Below, in pieces: positions 1 through 7,442 of a stretch of DNA of 12,026 nt. The notes under the pieces were generated by a model. That model worked only from the letters and a program-made list of their open reading frames with translations. It was not told the DNA's origin and made no database searches. Where the stretch lies: NCBI GenBank assembly GCA_020444765.1, contig JAGRHW010000077.1, positions 1 to 12,026 on the forward strand, in the 5' to 3' direction. This DNA is from Gammaproteobacteria bacterium. GTDB taxonomy: Bacteria > Pseudomonadota > Gammaproteobacteria > Granulosicoccales > Granulosicoccaceae. Position numbers and translations under genes: made by a program. The first letter of the stretch is position 1; each line of letters starts with the position of its first letter.

Positions 1-1263
1 GACCCGGACGATCCGCGTCTCAAGCAGGTGACCCGTCCCCGCGCCGAACCCCTGATGGTGCGTATCCGCACCCGCCACGACGTGCGCCATGTCTGGGCAA
101 CGTTTTCCAAAGATCAGATTGATCTGAATTACGCCAACCCCGACGTGCTGTTACAGGCACTTGATATCCTGTTGTATTACATCCGCCAGGGCGCGCGGGT
201 GATTCGGCTGGATGCGGTGGCTTTTCTCTGGAAACAGCTTGGCACCTGCTGTATTCATCTGCCGCAGACTCATGAAATCATCAAGCTGATGCGCGATCTG
301 CTCGACGATCTGGAGCCCCGCGTGATTCTGTTGACCGAAACCAACGTCCCCCACAAGGAGAATGTGAGTTATTTCGGTAACGGCGATGAAGCGCATATGG
401 TGTATCAGTTCAGCCTGCCGCCGCTGATGCTGCAGGCGATTTACAGTGGTTCGACGCTTTATCTGCATGGCTGGCTGAAAAACCTGCAACCGGCGCCGGC
501 CGGCTGCACTTTTCTCAACTTCACCGCCTCACATGACGGGGTCGGTTTGCGCGCGCTTGAAGGTATTGTGCCCGAGGAAGAGCTCGGCGATTTACTTGAG
601 GCGATGCGTCATCGCGGCGGTTTTATTTCCCATCGGACCCAGCCCGACGGTACGCAAACGCCTTATGAACTCAATATCAGCTATTTCGACGCGCTGCGCG
701 ATCCGGATGTCCATCACGACAGATGTCATATCAGCCGTTTTCTGCTGTCCCAGACGGTGGCGATGTCATTGCAGGGCGTGCCCGCGGTTTATATTCACTC
801 CCTGCTGGCGACGCCGAACTACCATGAAGGTGTCGAGAATACCGGTCGCACCCGCACGATCAACCGGCGGCGCTGGCACCTGGGTGAGCTGATGCCTGTT
901 CTGGAGGATCAGGATTCGGCGGCGCACACGGTGTTTACGGTGCTGCGTCAACGGCTTGCATTAAGGCGTTCGATCGCCGCATTTCACCCGGATGCGATAC
1001 AAACGGTATTCGATCTTGAGGATGGTTTGCTGGGCTTGCGGCGGGTTTCGCTGGACGGTCTTCAAACCGTCACCGCCTTGTACAATTTTACTCAGGTCGC
1101 CAGAGAAGTCAGCCTGCGGGAGATCGGGCTGGCGGGCATGACGCCGGTGGATCTGAACGATTTGATCAGCGCTGAAGCGCCGCGCTACAAGCCGGACGCT
1201 GCCGATCAGCTTGTACTGCCGGCCTACGGCGCTTACTGGCTGTGTGCCGCCGAGAATCAATAA
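1..1263 (+). CDS. GH13 sugar phosphorylase, probable glucosylglycerate phosphorylase (5' end outside window)
   Basis: The frame is open from base 1, so the start lies upstream and 420 codons are visible. It looks like a GH13 subfamily 18 phosphorylase (the sucrose/glucosylglycerate phosphorylase group), which splits an alpha-glucoside with phosphate to give glucose 1-phosphate in the cytoplasm. The three catalytic positions are readable: nucleophile Asp in VIRLDAVAF (codon 211-213), acid/base Glu in LLTETNVPH (337-339) and transition-state Asp in TASHDGVG (535-537). A late block, SLLATPNYHEGVENTGRTRT, is typical of this subfamily. No signal peptide can be judged. Substrate is inferred from context: the next two genes, convergent on the other strand, look like glucosylglycerate synthesis genes, so glucosylglycerate is favoured over sucrose or sucrose 6-phosphate. 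The family call is firm; the substrate is not. Confidence 0.82.
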   Translation, partial: DPDDPRLKQVTRPRAEPLMVRIRTRHDVRHVWATFSKDQIDLNYANPDVLLQALDILLYYIRQGARVIRLDAVAFLWKQLGTCCIHLPQTHEIIKLMRDLLDDLEPRVILLTETNVPHKENVSYFGNGDEAHMVYQFSLPPLMLQAIYSGSTLYLHGWLKNLQPAPAGCTFLNFTASHDGVGLRALEGIVPEEELGDLLEAMRHRGGFISHRTQPDGTQTPYELNISYFDALRDPDVHHDRCHISRFLLSQTVAMSLQGVPAVYIHSLLATPNYHEGVENTGRTRTINRRRWHLGELMPVLEDQDSAAHTVFTVLRQRLALRRSIAAFHPDAIQTVFDLEDGLLGLRRVSLDGLQTVTALYNFTQVAREVSLREIGLAGMTPVDLNDLISAEAPRYKPDAADQLVLPAYGAYWLCAAENQ

Positions 1264-1296
1264 ACCGGCACGGGCCTTGTTTTATGCCGTCCGGTT
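1263..1296. other. Inverted repeat at convergent gene ends
   Basis: AACCGG (1263-1268) is matched by CCGGTT (1291-1296), and an alternative inner pairing CGGCA (1266-1270) with TGCCG (1285-1289) is possible. The element covers the whole 18-nt gap between the convergent phosphorylase and synthase genes and includes the synthase stop codon. It could act as a two-way transcription stop, but there is no long T tract on either side, so this is only a suggestion. Confidence 0.3.
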
Positions 1297-2502
1297 ATCC
1301 TGTTCCACGGCATCGAGAAAGCGCCCGGCAAAATCGGGCACGGCATCGAATATCCTTAACCAGTTGGGAATAAACGGCACTTCCATCGGATTGGCCAGAT
1401 AATGTTCGCCGGCCGTGATGATGCTGCGGGCAAACAGTTCGACCGCCTCGGTTTCAGCATTCAGGTTTAATGCAAGCCCGTTGATCGTGGCGTCGGCCTG
1501 GTATTGTTGCACGCGGTCCAGCGCGACGCGGAAATAAGTCGCCTTGATGGAGCGGATGGTTTCGTTATGCAATACCACGCCCTCGGTGGCAAGCTTGCGG
1601 AACAGGGCCTGACAGATTTCGATGCTCATGCGGTTCAGGCCGCCTTGATCGTTGTTCTGCGACAGGTCCTGGTGTTTGTGATCGTAGCGGTCTGCGATAT
1701 CGACCTGACAGATGTGGTGCGGCGAGATATTCCGGTAAACTTCGGAAAGCACGCCGATTTCCAGGCTCCAGTCCGACGGTATCCGCATGCTCATCGCCTC
1801 ATCGCGTTTCATGGCGAACTCGCCGGATAGCAGATAGCGGAAGTTGTCCAGATATTCGAGAAAATCCAGCGGACCCAGCACTTTTTTCAGTGCCGAGATC
1901 AAGGGCGAGGTAAACAGGCGGGTGACGCGCCCGCCGAGATAGTTCTGATCGGATACCCGCGAGTAATAACCCTTGCAGAAGCGGAAATCAAAGCCTGGGT
2001 GGGCGACCGGGTAGAACAAACGCGCGAGCAGAAAGCGGTCATAGGTCACGATATCGCAATCGTGCAAGGCGATCGCCTCGGCGCGGCCCTGTGCCAGCAG
2101 ATAGCCGAGGCAGTACCAGGCATTGCGGCCTTTGCCGGGCTGGGTCGGTGCCAGCTTGCGTTGTTCGAGTTCGGTGTGCAGAGCAAGCAGCCGCGGGCCG
2201 TCGTGCCAGAGAATGCGTTTATACTGAGGCAGGCTGGTGAAAAACTCGCGAGCGTGTAAAAACTGTGCTTCATCGGCCGCATCGAGTCCGATGATGATGT
2301 CGTCGATATAGGGAACCAGTTCCAGTTCCCTGACGATCTTCGGCAGCGCCGGACCATCCAGCTCGGAATACAGGGATGGCAGTATCAGCGCCATCGGATT
2401 GGTTTTTGAAAACTTGAGCAGTTCCGACTCAAGCCCTTCGATAGACCGGTCGCGCAGGTTATGCAGCGTGGTGATGATACCGTGCTGCGCAAAATCAGAC
2501 AT
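1282..2502 (-). CDS. gpgS: Glucosyl-3-phosphoglycerate synthase-like glycosyltransferase (GT81 type)
   Basis: A 406-aa cytoplasmic glycosyltransferase predicted to move glucose from an NDP-glucose onto 3-phosphoglycerate, the first step of glucosylglycerate synthesis. Visible family marks are the N-terminal LPSLYSELDGPAL block (41-53), GKGRNAW (123-129), the metal/nucleotide DxD as HDCDI (Asp148 and Asp150), GGRVTRLFTSPLI (190-202), SGEFA (226-230), an acceptor-region SDWSLEIGVLSEVYRN (243-258) and a DHKHQ histidine pair (274-278). Start ATG at 2502 has AGGAG about 10 nt upstream. It overlaps the end of the phosphatase gene by 8 nt (ATGTCTGA), so the two are almost certainly co-transcribed and translationally coupled. 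Mannosyl-3-phosphoglycerate synthase (GT55) is a different family; a mannosyl donor for this GT81-like protein cannot be excluded. Confidence 0.78.
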   Translation of the reverse strand: MSDFAQHGIITTLHNLRDRSIEGLESELLKFSKTNPMALILPSLYSELDGPALPKIVRELELVPYIDDIIIGLDAADEAQFLHAREFFTSLPQYKRILWHDGPRLLALHTELEQRKLAPTQPGKGRNAWYCLGYLLAQGRAEAIALHDCDIVTYDRFLLARLFYPVAHPGFDFRFCKGYYSRVSDQNYLGGRVTRLFTSPLISALKKVLGPLDFLEYLDNFRYLLSGEFAMKRDEAMSMRIPSDWSLEIGVLSEVYRNISPHHICQVDIADRYDHKHQDLSQNNDQGGLNRMSIEICQALFRKLATEGVVLHNETIRSIKATYFRVALDRVQQYQADATINGLALNLNAETEAVELFARSIITAGEHYLANPMEVPFIPNWLRIFDAVPDFAGRFLDAVEQDNRTA

Positions 2503-3325
2503 GAGGTTTTGACTCCTGTTCAGTCAGGATGTAATGAATGGCTTCGTTCCAGCCATGGGGGCCGATCTGCCGGGTTTTCAGCGTGCTTTCTCCATCCGGA
2601 AAATCCATCAGACTGCCGTCGTGGCGGCGGATGATCACCGCCGTATCGGCGATGGCCAGCATGGGCAGATCGTTGGGGCTGTCGCCGAGTGCCACGGTTT
2701 TCATACCCGGGCCGATTATTGCACGGTAGTGTGACAGCAGATGTTCGACCGCGGCGGCCTTGTTCGTGTTACCCAGCAAATGATAGAAGCGCCCGCCCTG
2801 CAGGCAGCGCCAGCCTGCGGCCTCGACATCCTTCAGGAACCGTTCGAAAGCCTGTTCCGTATCTTCCCATACAAACGGCTCAGAGCCTTCGCGGGCCTTG
2901 GCCATGGCTGCTTTTTCCGGCGACAGGCCGGTGCGGTCGGCGAGCTCATCGGTCTGCATGTCGGAAAATCCGGTAAAGCTGTAGCCTTTTTCGTCACGCA
3001 GACGGTGCAACCACTGACACAGTTCCGGGTAGTCCGGCGATAAGCGGATCAGGCTGGCCGTTGCGCCAAAATAGCCTTCGGGTATCGAAACCAGGGCGCC
3101 GTTTTCAAGCACGCAAGGGTGCCGCAGTCCCAGTTCCTCCAGCAGTGCATGAACTTCGGGCAGGGTTTTGCTGCTGACCACCACAACGGGCACACCAAGC
3201 GCACGCAAGTCATCCAGCGCCGGTGCGGCCGCGGCAAATGAATAGTCGTGATGGTCGAGCAGCGTTCCGTCCAGGTCGGTCAGAATGACCAACGGCAGTG
3301 CTGGGCGCTGAAAAGGATGAAACAT
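2495..3325 (-). CDS. gpgP: HAD-IIB glucosyl/mannosyl-3-phosphoglycerate phosphatase
   Basis: A 276-aa cytoplasmic HAD phosphatase predicted to remove phosphate from glucosyl-3-phosphoglycerate to give glucosylglycerate. HAD motif I is LTDLDGTLLD (Asp17 and Asp19), motif II VVVSSKT (47-53), motif III Lys in NTNKAAAVEHL (Lys189) and motif IV ALGDSPNDLPM (213-223 region). Blocks specific to the mannosyl-3-phosphoglycerate phosphatase family are also present: DRTGLSPEKAAMAKAREGSE (130-149) and GGRFYHLLGNTNK (177-189). I chose the ATG at 3325; a GTG at 3364 would add 13 residues (MIILQTHSLAESS) that do not resemble the family, though neither start has a strong ribosome site. It is the first gene of a two-gene operon with the synthase, whose start overlaps its stop. 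Confidence 0.82.
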   Translation of the reverse strand: MFHPFQRPALPLVILTDLDGTLLDHHDYSFAAAAPALDDLRALGVPVVVVSSKTLPEVHALLEELGLRHPCVLENGALVSIPEGYFGATASLIRLSPDYPELCQWLHRLRDEKGYSFTGFSDMQTDELADRTGLSPEKAAMAKAREGSEPFVWEDTEQAFERFLKDVEAAGWRCLQGGRFYHLLGNTNKAAAVEHLLSHYRAIIGPGMKTVALGDSPNDLPMLAIADTAVIIRRHDGSLMDFPDGESTLKTRQIGPHGWNEAIHYILTEQESKPHV

Positions 3326-3601
3326 AGAGCTTTCAGCCAATGAATGTGTCTGAAGAATAATCACCCCATCGGGGATTGTCCACCGCAGAGGAAAATCTAT
3401 CCTGTTGAATTTAATTACTTAATGCTTTTTTGGCGGTGATTTCATTGATTATTTTCAATGTTGAAGCGTGCCGGCGCAGACCGCTTCGTGAGTTCCCATG
3501 CGGTAAATGTTCTGCCTGATCAGTGTTTTCCTTCGTACCCGCCCGGAAAAAGTTGAGTCATAAATAGCTGCATTAAGTGGATGAATGCTTGTTTTTTTAA
3601 A

Positions 3602-3616
3602 TGAGAATGATTATTG
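3602..3616 (+). promoter_or_regulatory. Fur-box-like operator upstream of fur
   Basis: The 15-mer TGAGAATGATTATTG fits the 7-1-7 Fur model (TGATAAT-N-ATTATCA) at 11 of 14 scored positions, and the surrounding 19-mer 3597-3615 matches the classical Fur box at 13 of 19. It lies about 85 nt before the fur start. A tentative promoter overlaps it: TTGTTT at 3589-3594 and TATTGT at 3612-3617, 17 nt apart. This suggests that fur, and the haem receptor genes behind it, are autoregulated by iron. It shares its left half, TGAGAAT, with the site before hemP. Confidence 0.6.
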
Positions 3617-3637
3617 TTATGTTTCTCAGAAAATAAA

Positions 3638-3669
3638 CTTGCATGACCTGCGCGCAGCGCAGGCGCAAG
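3638..3669 (+). other. Hairpin in the fur leader
   Basis: CCTGCGC (3647-3653) pairs perfectly with GCGCAGG (3657-3663) around a 3-nt loop. An outer stem of CTTGC (3638-3642) with GCAAG (3665-3669) extends it across a small asymmetric internal loop. It sits between the presumed promoter/Fur box and the fur ribosome site and is not followed by a T tract, so it is not a standard terminator. It could affect mRNA stability or fur translation; function is unknown. Confidence 0.5.
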
Positions 3670-3699
3670 TGGACAAAGCAACCGCATCCAGGAGAAGCA

Positions 3700-4122
3700 A
3701 TGAACCCCAAAGAGCTTAAAGCAGCCGGTATGAAGGTCACTCTGCCGCGTATCAAGATTCTCGACATTATGGAGAACGCCGAGGACCCGCATTTGACAGC
3801 GGACGATGTTTACCGGCAGCTGCTTGAGAATGGCGAAAATATCGGTCTCGCCACTGTCTATCGGGTGCTTATGCAGCTCAGCGAGGCGGGCCTTGTGCAC
3901 CGGAATTATTTCGAAGGCGGCAATATGGTTTTTGAGCTGAACCGGGGTGACAGCCACCATGATCATATGATTTGCCTGAAGTCGGGCCGTGTCGTCGAAT
4001 TCTACGATGAACAGCTGGAACAGTTGCAGCTTGAAATCGCCAAAAAACATGGCTTCAAACTGACCGATCACACGATGATTTTGTACGGCGAGTTTATCGG
4101 CGATCCTGAAAAAAATAGTTAA
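3700..4122 (+). CDS. fur: Ferric uptake regulator Fur
   Basis: A 140-aa Fur-family metal-dependent repressor that, with Fe2+, blocks iron and haem uptake promoters. The N-terminal winged-helix includes KVTLPRIKIL (12-21) and the recognition region ENIGLATVYRVLMQLSEAGL (46-65). The metal-binding half has NYFEGGNMVFEL (69-80), HHDHMICL (86-93), Glu100, His118 and His124. As in Pseudomonas Fur, only the first cysteine of the E. coli CxxC is present (Cys92, with Ser95 where E. coli has the second Cys), and there are no C-terminal cysteines, so the E. coli structural zinc site is absent. Start ATG 3700 follows AGGAG at 3690-3694; an upstream ATG at 3643 would add 19 non-family residues and overlap a hairpin. 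It precedes hmuR by 78 nt on the same strand. Whether it is the cell's only Fur is unknown. Confidence 0.93.
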   Translation: MNPKELKAAGMKVTLPRIKILDIMENAEDPHLTADDVYRQLLENGENIGLATVYRVLMQLSEAGLVHRNYFEGGNMVFELNRGDSHHDHMICLKSGRVVEFYDEQLEQLQLEIAKKHGFKLTDHTMILYGEFIGDPEKNS

Positions 4123-4130
4123 TCGTCCGG

Positions 4131-4159
4131 GGCTGTTGCTGAACGGGGCAGCGACAGCC
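4131..4159 (+). other. Hairpin between fur and hmuR
   Basis: GGCTGTTGCTG (4131-4141) pairs with CAGCGACAGCC (4149-4159), giving 11 bp with one G-U wobble and a 7-nt loop, 8 nt after the fur stop codon. No T tract follows, so it is not a typical intrinsic terminator. It may be an attenuator, an RNA processing or 3'-end protecting element that lets fur and the receptor be expressed at different levels. Confidence 0.5.
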
Positions 4160-4200
4160 GGTTAAACGCCATTCAATCAGCGCTTGTTCGGTGAGTAACG

Positions 4201-6210
4201 ATGATTTTATCGCCTCGTATACGGTATTGTATTGTTTTTTTATGTCTTCTTCCCTTGGACGGATTTTCCGGGGAGCCTGCGGTTGACAGAAAGGATGTCG
4301 GCTCACTGGACATCATCGGCAACAGTCTTTCGGTAAAACGATTGGCCGACACGCCGGTTAAGACAGAAATCATTTCGCGCGAGCAAATGCTCAAAACCCA
4401 TGCAACCGACCTGGTCGATGCCTTGCGCTATGTGCCGGGCTTGCAACTCAAGGAAATCCACGGCAAAAGCGGTACGGAAATCTGGATGCAGGGTTATGAC
4501 GCCGATCGCGTGCTGGTGCTGATCGACGGTGATCCGGTTTCCCCAAGCACCGGGACGGCGGTTGATATCTCACAGATCGCCATCGGTGATGTGCAGCGAA
4601 TCGAGATCACCAAGGGTGCGGTGTCGGCTTTATACGGCGCCGCCGCGATGGGCGGGGTTGTTAATATCATCACCCGTGAACCGGAAGCTTCGCAAACCGC
4701 GGGGCTTGAACTCAGCGCCGGCAGCTGGGGCAGTCAGAACAACCGGGGACCGGTGGCCAGGGAGCACGGCAGGTTGGAGCTGTCCGGCCGGGGGCGGCGC
4801 GGATACTGGCAACTGGTTGCGGATGCCAGATTTTCAGACGGTTTCAAGGCCACCGATGAAGGACAGGCGACTCAGGGCTGGGAAGGGCACAAAGCGAATC
4901 TGTCGGGCAAATTCAGTATCGATCTGACCGATAAAACCCGCCTGAAACTCATGCCGAGACTGTTTCACGAAGATGCCAGGACGATTATCGAAAATTTCGT
5001 GCCGGGTGTCGGAGACCTGCCGGAAAACAAGATCGATAAAACAAGCCGTAGTCATCTGGCCGCCGTCCTGACGCATGAACAGAATGCGGATTCGTTGTGG
5101 ACGTTTCGCCTGATGTATGAGGACTTCGGTAATGAAGCTTTGCAGGACCTTATTGCAACTCCGGAGAAGGTCGAGAAAAACCGTGAATCCCGGCTCGAAC
5201 TGGGCGGAGCGGAAATACGCTATGAAAAAACCTTAAACGATACTCACACGATTACCGTCGGTGCCGAATACGAGTTCGGCAAGATGAATGTCAGCTTGAC
5301 CACGGACGATGTTATTACCGTTGATGAAGTCGCTGACGAGACAAGCCGCTCCAGCCAGTTTTACCTGCAGGACAGCTGGTTTGTCCGCGACAACCTGGAA
5401 GTGATGCCCGGCGTGAGAGTCCATCAAAGTGCCGGTTTCGGCAGTTATGTCTCGCCGATGCTGAGTGTTCTGTATTCTCAAAACGACTGGCTGCCGGGTG
5501 AGCTCAGCTACCGGGCCGGGATAGGCAACGGCTACAGAACGCCCAGCCTGAAGGAGCAGCACTATATCTTCGATCACAGTCATCTGGGATACAAAATCAT
5601 CGGTAATCCGGATCTGGACCCCGAGAGCTCGATCAGCTATCAGGCGGGAGTGGAGTGGGTTTCACCCGATAATACACTGCTGGAGCTGTCGGTATTCAGG
5701 AATGACAGCCGCGATTTGATAGAAACCTCGCTTGACCCTGAAGCGTCCGCCGAGAGCGGTTTGTCGATTTATAATTACCAGAATATTGACAAAACCCGTT
5801 CGACAGGATTTGAAGGGCTTTACCGGGTGCCATGGAATCCGTTGGTCAGTACCTCGCTGAGTTATACCTTTCTTGAAGCGAAAAATCTCTCGACCGGACG
5901 CATGCTTGTCAGGCGTCCGAAGCACGAACTAAAGCTGGGGCTGGATCTGCAGTTGACCGATAGTATCGGGCTTGTCTTAAGGCTTAACACACAGTCGAAG
6001 GAATATCTTGACGAAGAAAACACACGGACATCCCCCGGCTTCTCGACCCTGGATATCAAGCTCAACCATACGCTCGGGTCGGAATGGCAGATTTTTGGCG
6101 GCGTTAATAACCTTACCGACGTGCAAAGGGATTTTACCGGGGAGGATTTCCGTCCGGTTGAAGGCCGGTATGTTTATGCCGGGTTCAGATTCAATACCAG
6201 CAGGCCTTGA
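4201..6210 (+). CDS. hmuR: TonB-dependent haem/haemoprotein outer-membrane receptor
   Basis: A 669-aa outer-membrane beta-barrel that would carry haem into the periplasm using TonB energy. A signal peptide is visible (basic start, hydrophobic 10-20, likely cut near Gly24). The mature N-terminus has a TonB-box-like SLDIIGN (35-41). The plug covers about 50-160, with VDALRYVPGLQL, VLVLIDGDPV and IEITKGAVSALYGAAAMGGV. Haem-receptor marks follow in the barrel: YRTPSLKE (445-452), a variant of the FRAP box, and NPDL (469-472), with three histidines between them (454, 459, 461). The C-terminus ends FRFNTSRP, a few residues beyond the usual terminal aromatic. Start ATG 4201 has GGTGAG 5 nt upstream. 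It follows fur by 78 nt and precedes hmuY by 38 nt, which supports haem as the ligand. Confidence 0.85.
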   Translation: MILSPRIRYCIVFLCLLPLDGFSGEPAVDRKDVGSLDIIGNSLSVKRLADTPVKTEIISREQMLKTHATDLVDALRYVPGLQLKEIHGKSGTEIWMQGYDADRVLVLIDGDPVSPSTGTAVDISQIAIGDVQRIEITKGAVSALYGAAAMGGVVNIITREPEASQTAGLELSAGSWGSQNNRGPVAREHGRLELSGRGRRGYWQLVADARFSDGFKATDEGQATQGWEGHKANLSGKFSIDLTDKTRLKLMPRLFHEDARTIIENFVPGVGDLPENKIDKTSRSHLAAVLTHEQNADSLWTFRLMYEDFGNEALQDLIATPEKVEKNRESRLELGGAEIRYEKTLNDTHTITVGAEYEFGKMNVSLTTDDVITVDEVADETSRSSQFYLQDSWFVRDNLEVMPGVRVHQSAGFGSYVSPMLSVLYSQNDWLPGELSYRAGIGNGYRTPSLKEQHYIFDHSHLGYKIIGNPDLDPESSISYQAGVEWVSPDNTLLELSVFRNDSRDLIETSLDPEASAESGLSIYNYQNIDKTRSTGFEGLYRVPWNPLVSTSLSYTFLEAKNLSTGRMLVRRPKHELKLGLDLQLTDSIGLVLRLNTQSKEYLDEENTRTSPGFSTLDIKLNHTLGSEWQIFGGVNNLTDVQRDFTGEDFRPVEGRYVYAGFRFNTSRP

Positions 6211-6248
6211 AACAGGTCTGATAAAACAACCCAGAAAAGGAGCTATTT

Positions 6249-7421
6249 ATGAAAAAGAAACATCCATACAGTTTTACCGTTGCCTGTTTATTGTCGGGAA
6301 CGTTGCTGATCGGCTGCAGTTCGGACGATTCGGGCGATGACGATCCAGGCACGGAGTCCGAGGCGCCGCTGAGCGGAGATTCCGGTACCGGTGGCAGTTT
6401 TGCCGCGGCGGTCGATTCGCCGGTTCTGGATTTTTCCAATACCCAGGTATTTTGGGATATGGAGTCCAATTCCGTGGTTTCGGCGGATGACGACTGGGAG
6501 CTTGCGGTGCGGGCGACGGAACGTGATTACCAGATCCTCGTCAATGGCGGCGCATCCGGGAATGCAAGTGCGGGCGTCGGCGTGCTGCAGGTGGGCAGCG
6601 CCTTCGAGGTCGATGACCCGACCGACACCGCTCAGGTTTATCAGTATTTCGGCGACTCGGTCAGTGGGGCGTTGTCGATGCCGGGCAGCTTCGGTCCGTT
6701 CGAGTATAACGTCGAAGGCAATCACGGCATGTGGCCGACCTTCGCGACCTATCTGCTGAAGGATGGCAGCGAAAATCTGTACAAATTCCAGATTCTGAGC
6801 AACAACGGTGAAGACGGCTCGCTGGCCAGCGGTCATCTCGTTGTCCGCTATGCGTCGGCCGCCAGTGGTATTACAACCGCGCCACTCGACGCCAGCGCTG
6901 CAACGACCACGGCGGCGACCTTCGATCTGATCAACGGGACTGTAACCAGCGGCCCTGACTGGCATTTTGCCTACCAGCGATATATCGGCTTCAAGCTGAA
7001 CGGCGGCGATAGCGGTGACGGCGGTGTCAGCGGCTGTGTGGCGCATAGCTACGCTGATTTGTACGATGCCAACGGCGAGCCGGTAGCGGAGAGTTTCAGG
7101 CTGTATACCGGCGACAATACCCTGGCCGACTTCGAAAGCGTGGAGCTGGCCGAAAGCGCCTGTCAGGAGTCGATGGCGGAAGACGCAATCCAGCCCTATA
7201 TCGAATCCGCACAGTGGCTGCAGGCTGACTATTCGGCGAACGCACCGGTTTATTCGGCCAGTGACGAACCGAGCAATGGCTGGATCATTCGGTCCGCGCA
7301 ACAGACCGGTGACGATTACAGTTACGCCCGGGTCAGGGTCAAGGAATTATCCGTCGATTTGAGCGGAACACCGGTGCGCCAGCTCGTACTCGAAGCCGAA
7401 CACTGGCAAACAGAGCCGTAA
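6249..7421 (+). CDS. hmuY: HmuY-family haem-binding lipoprotein with two tandem modules
   Basis: A 390-aa predicted outer-membrane lipoprotein that would bind haem at the surface and pass it to HmuR. The signal peptide ends in a lipobox, LIGC, with Cys23 as the lipidated residue and Ser at +2. An acidic, Gly/Ser-rich linker runs to about residue 55. Two related modules follow. The first (about 60-205) starts FWDMESNSVVSADDDWELAV and has LVNGG at 97-101. The second (about 222-388) starts TFDLINGTVTSGPDWHFAYQ and has KLNGG at 249-253. Both end in an aromatic/valine-rich strand block (YKFQILSN; YARVRVKEL). Known HmuY has one such module. Cys263 and Cys305, only in the second, could form a disulphide. 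Haem ligands cannot be assigned by eye. AAGGAG at 6237-6242 lies 6 nt before the start. Confidence 0.8.
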   Translation: MKKKHPYSFTVACLLSGTLLIGCSSDDSGDDDPGTESEAPLSGDSGTGGSFAAAVDSPVLDFSNTQVFWDMESNSVVSADDDWELAVRATERDYQILVNGGASGNASAGVGVLQVGSAFEVDDPTDTAQVYQYFGDSVSGALSMPGSFGPFEYNVEGNHGMWPTFATYLLKDGSENLYKFQILSNNGEDGSLASGHLVVRYASAASGITTAPLDASAATTTAATFDLINGTVTSGPDWHFAYQRYIGFKLNGGDSGDGGVSGCVAHSYADLYDANGEPVAESFRLYTGDNTLADFESVELAESACQESMAEDAIQPYIESAQWLQADYSANAPVYSASDEPSNGWIIRSAQQTGDDYSYARVRVKELSVDLSGTPVRQLVLEAEHWQTEP

Positions 7422-7442
7422 TCACGAAAATAAAATAATTAG

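Larger units (their letters stand above)
3326..3699. other. Intergenic region between divergent gpgP and fur
   Basis: This stretch of about 370 bases holds the control regions for two divergent units. The half near fur is AT-rich and contains a Fur-box-like site, a possible promoter and a leader hairpin (listed separately). The half near gpgP is AT-rich around 3400-3460, but I could not identify a convincing minus-strand promoter there. An open frame on the minus strand crossing this region also runs antisense through fur and shows no protein family signal, so I do not call it. Confidence 0.5.

Noticed and set aside
3643..3699. Upstream start for fur adding 19 residues
   Set aside because: The extra sequence is unlike any Fur N-terminus, overlaps the leader hairpin, and the ATG at 3700 has a clear AGGAG.
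3520..4071. 183-codon minus-strand frame across the fur upstream region and fur
   Set aside because: Most of it is the reverse complement of fur, and the part in the intergenic region has low-complexity, His/Phe-rich sequence without domain signals.
4123..4200. A separate Fur box or promoter for hmuR in the fur-hmuR gap
   Set aside because: I found a hairpin but no AT-rich Fur-like palindrome and no acceptable -35/-10 pair.
6288..7301. Long 337-codon open frame on the minus strand opposite hmuY
   Set aside because: It is antisense to a well-supported lipoprotein gene, shows no family motifs, and is rich in Arg/Ile/Val in the way of reverse-strand shadows of biased coding sequence.
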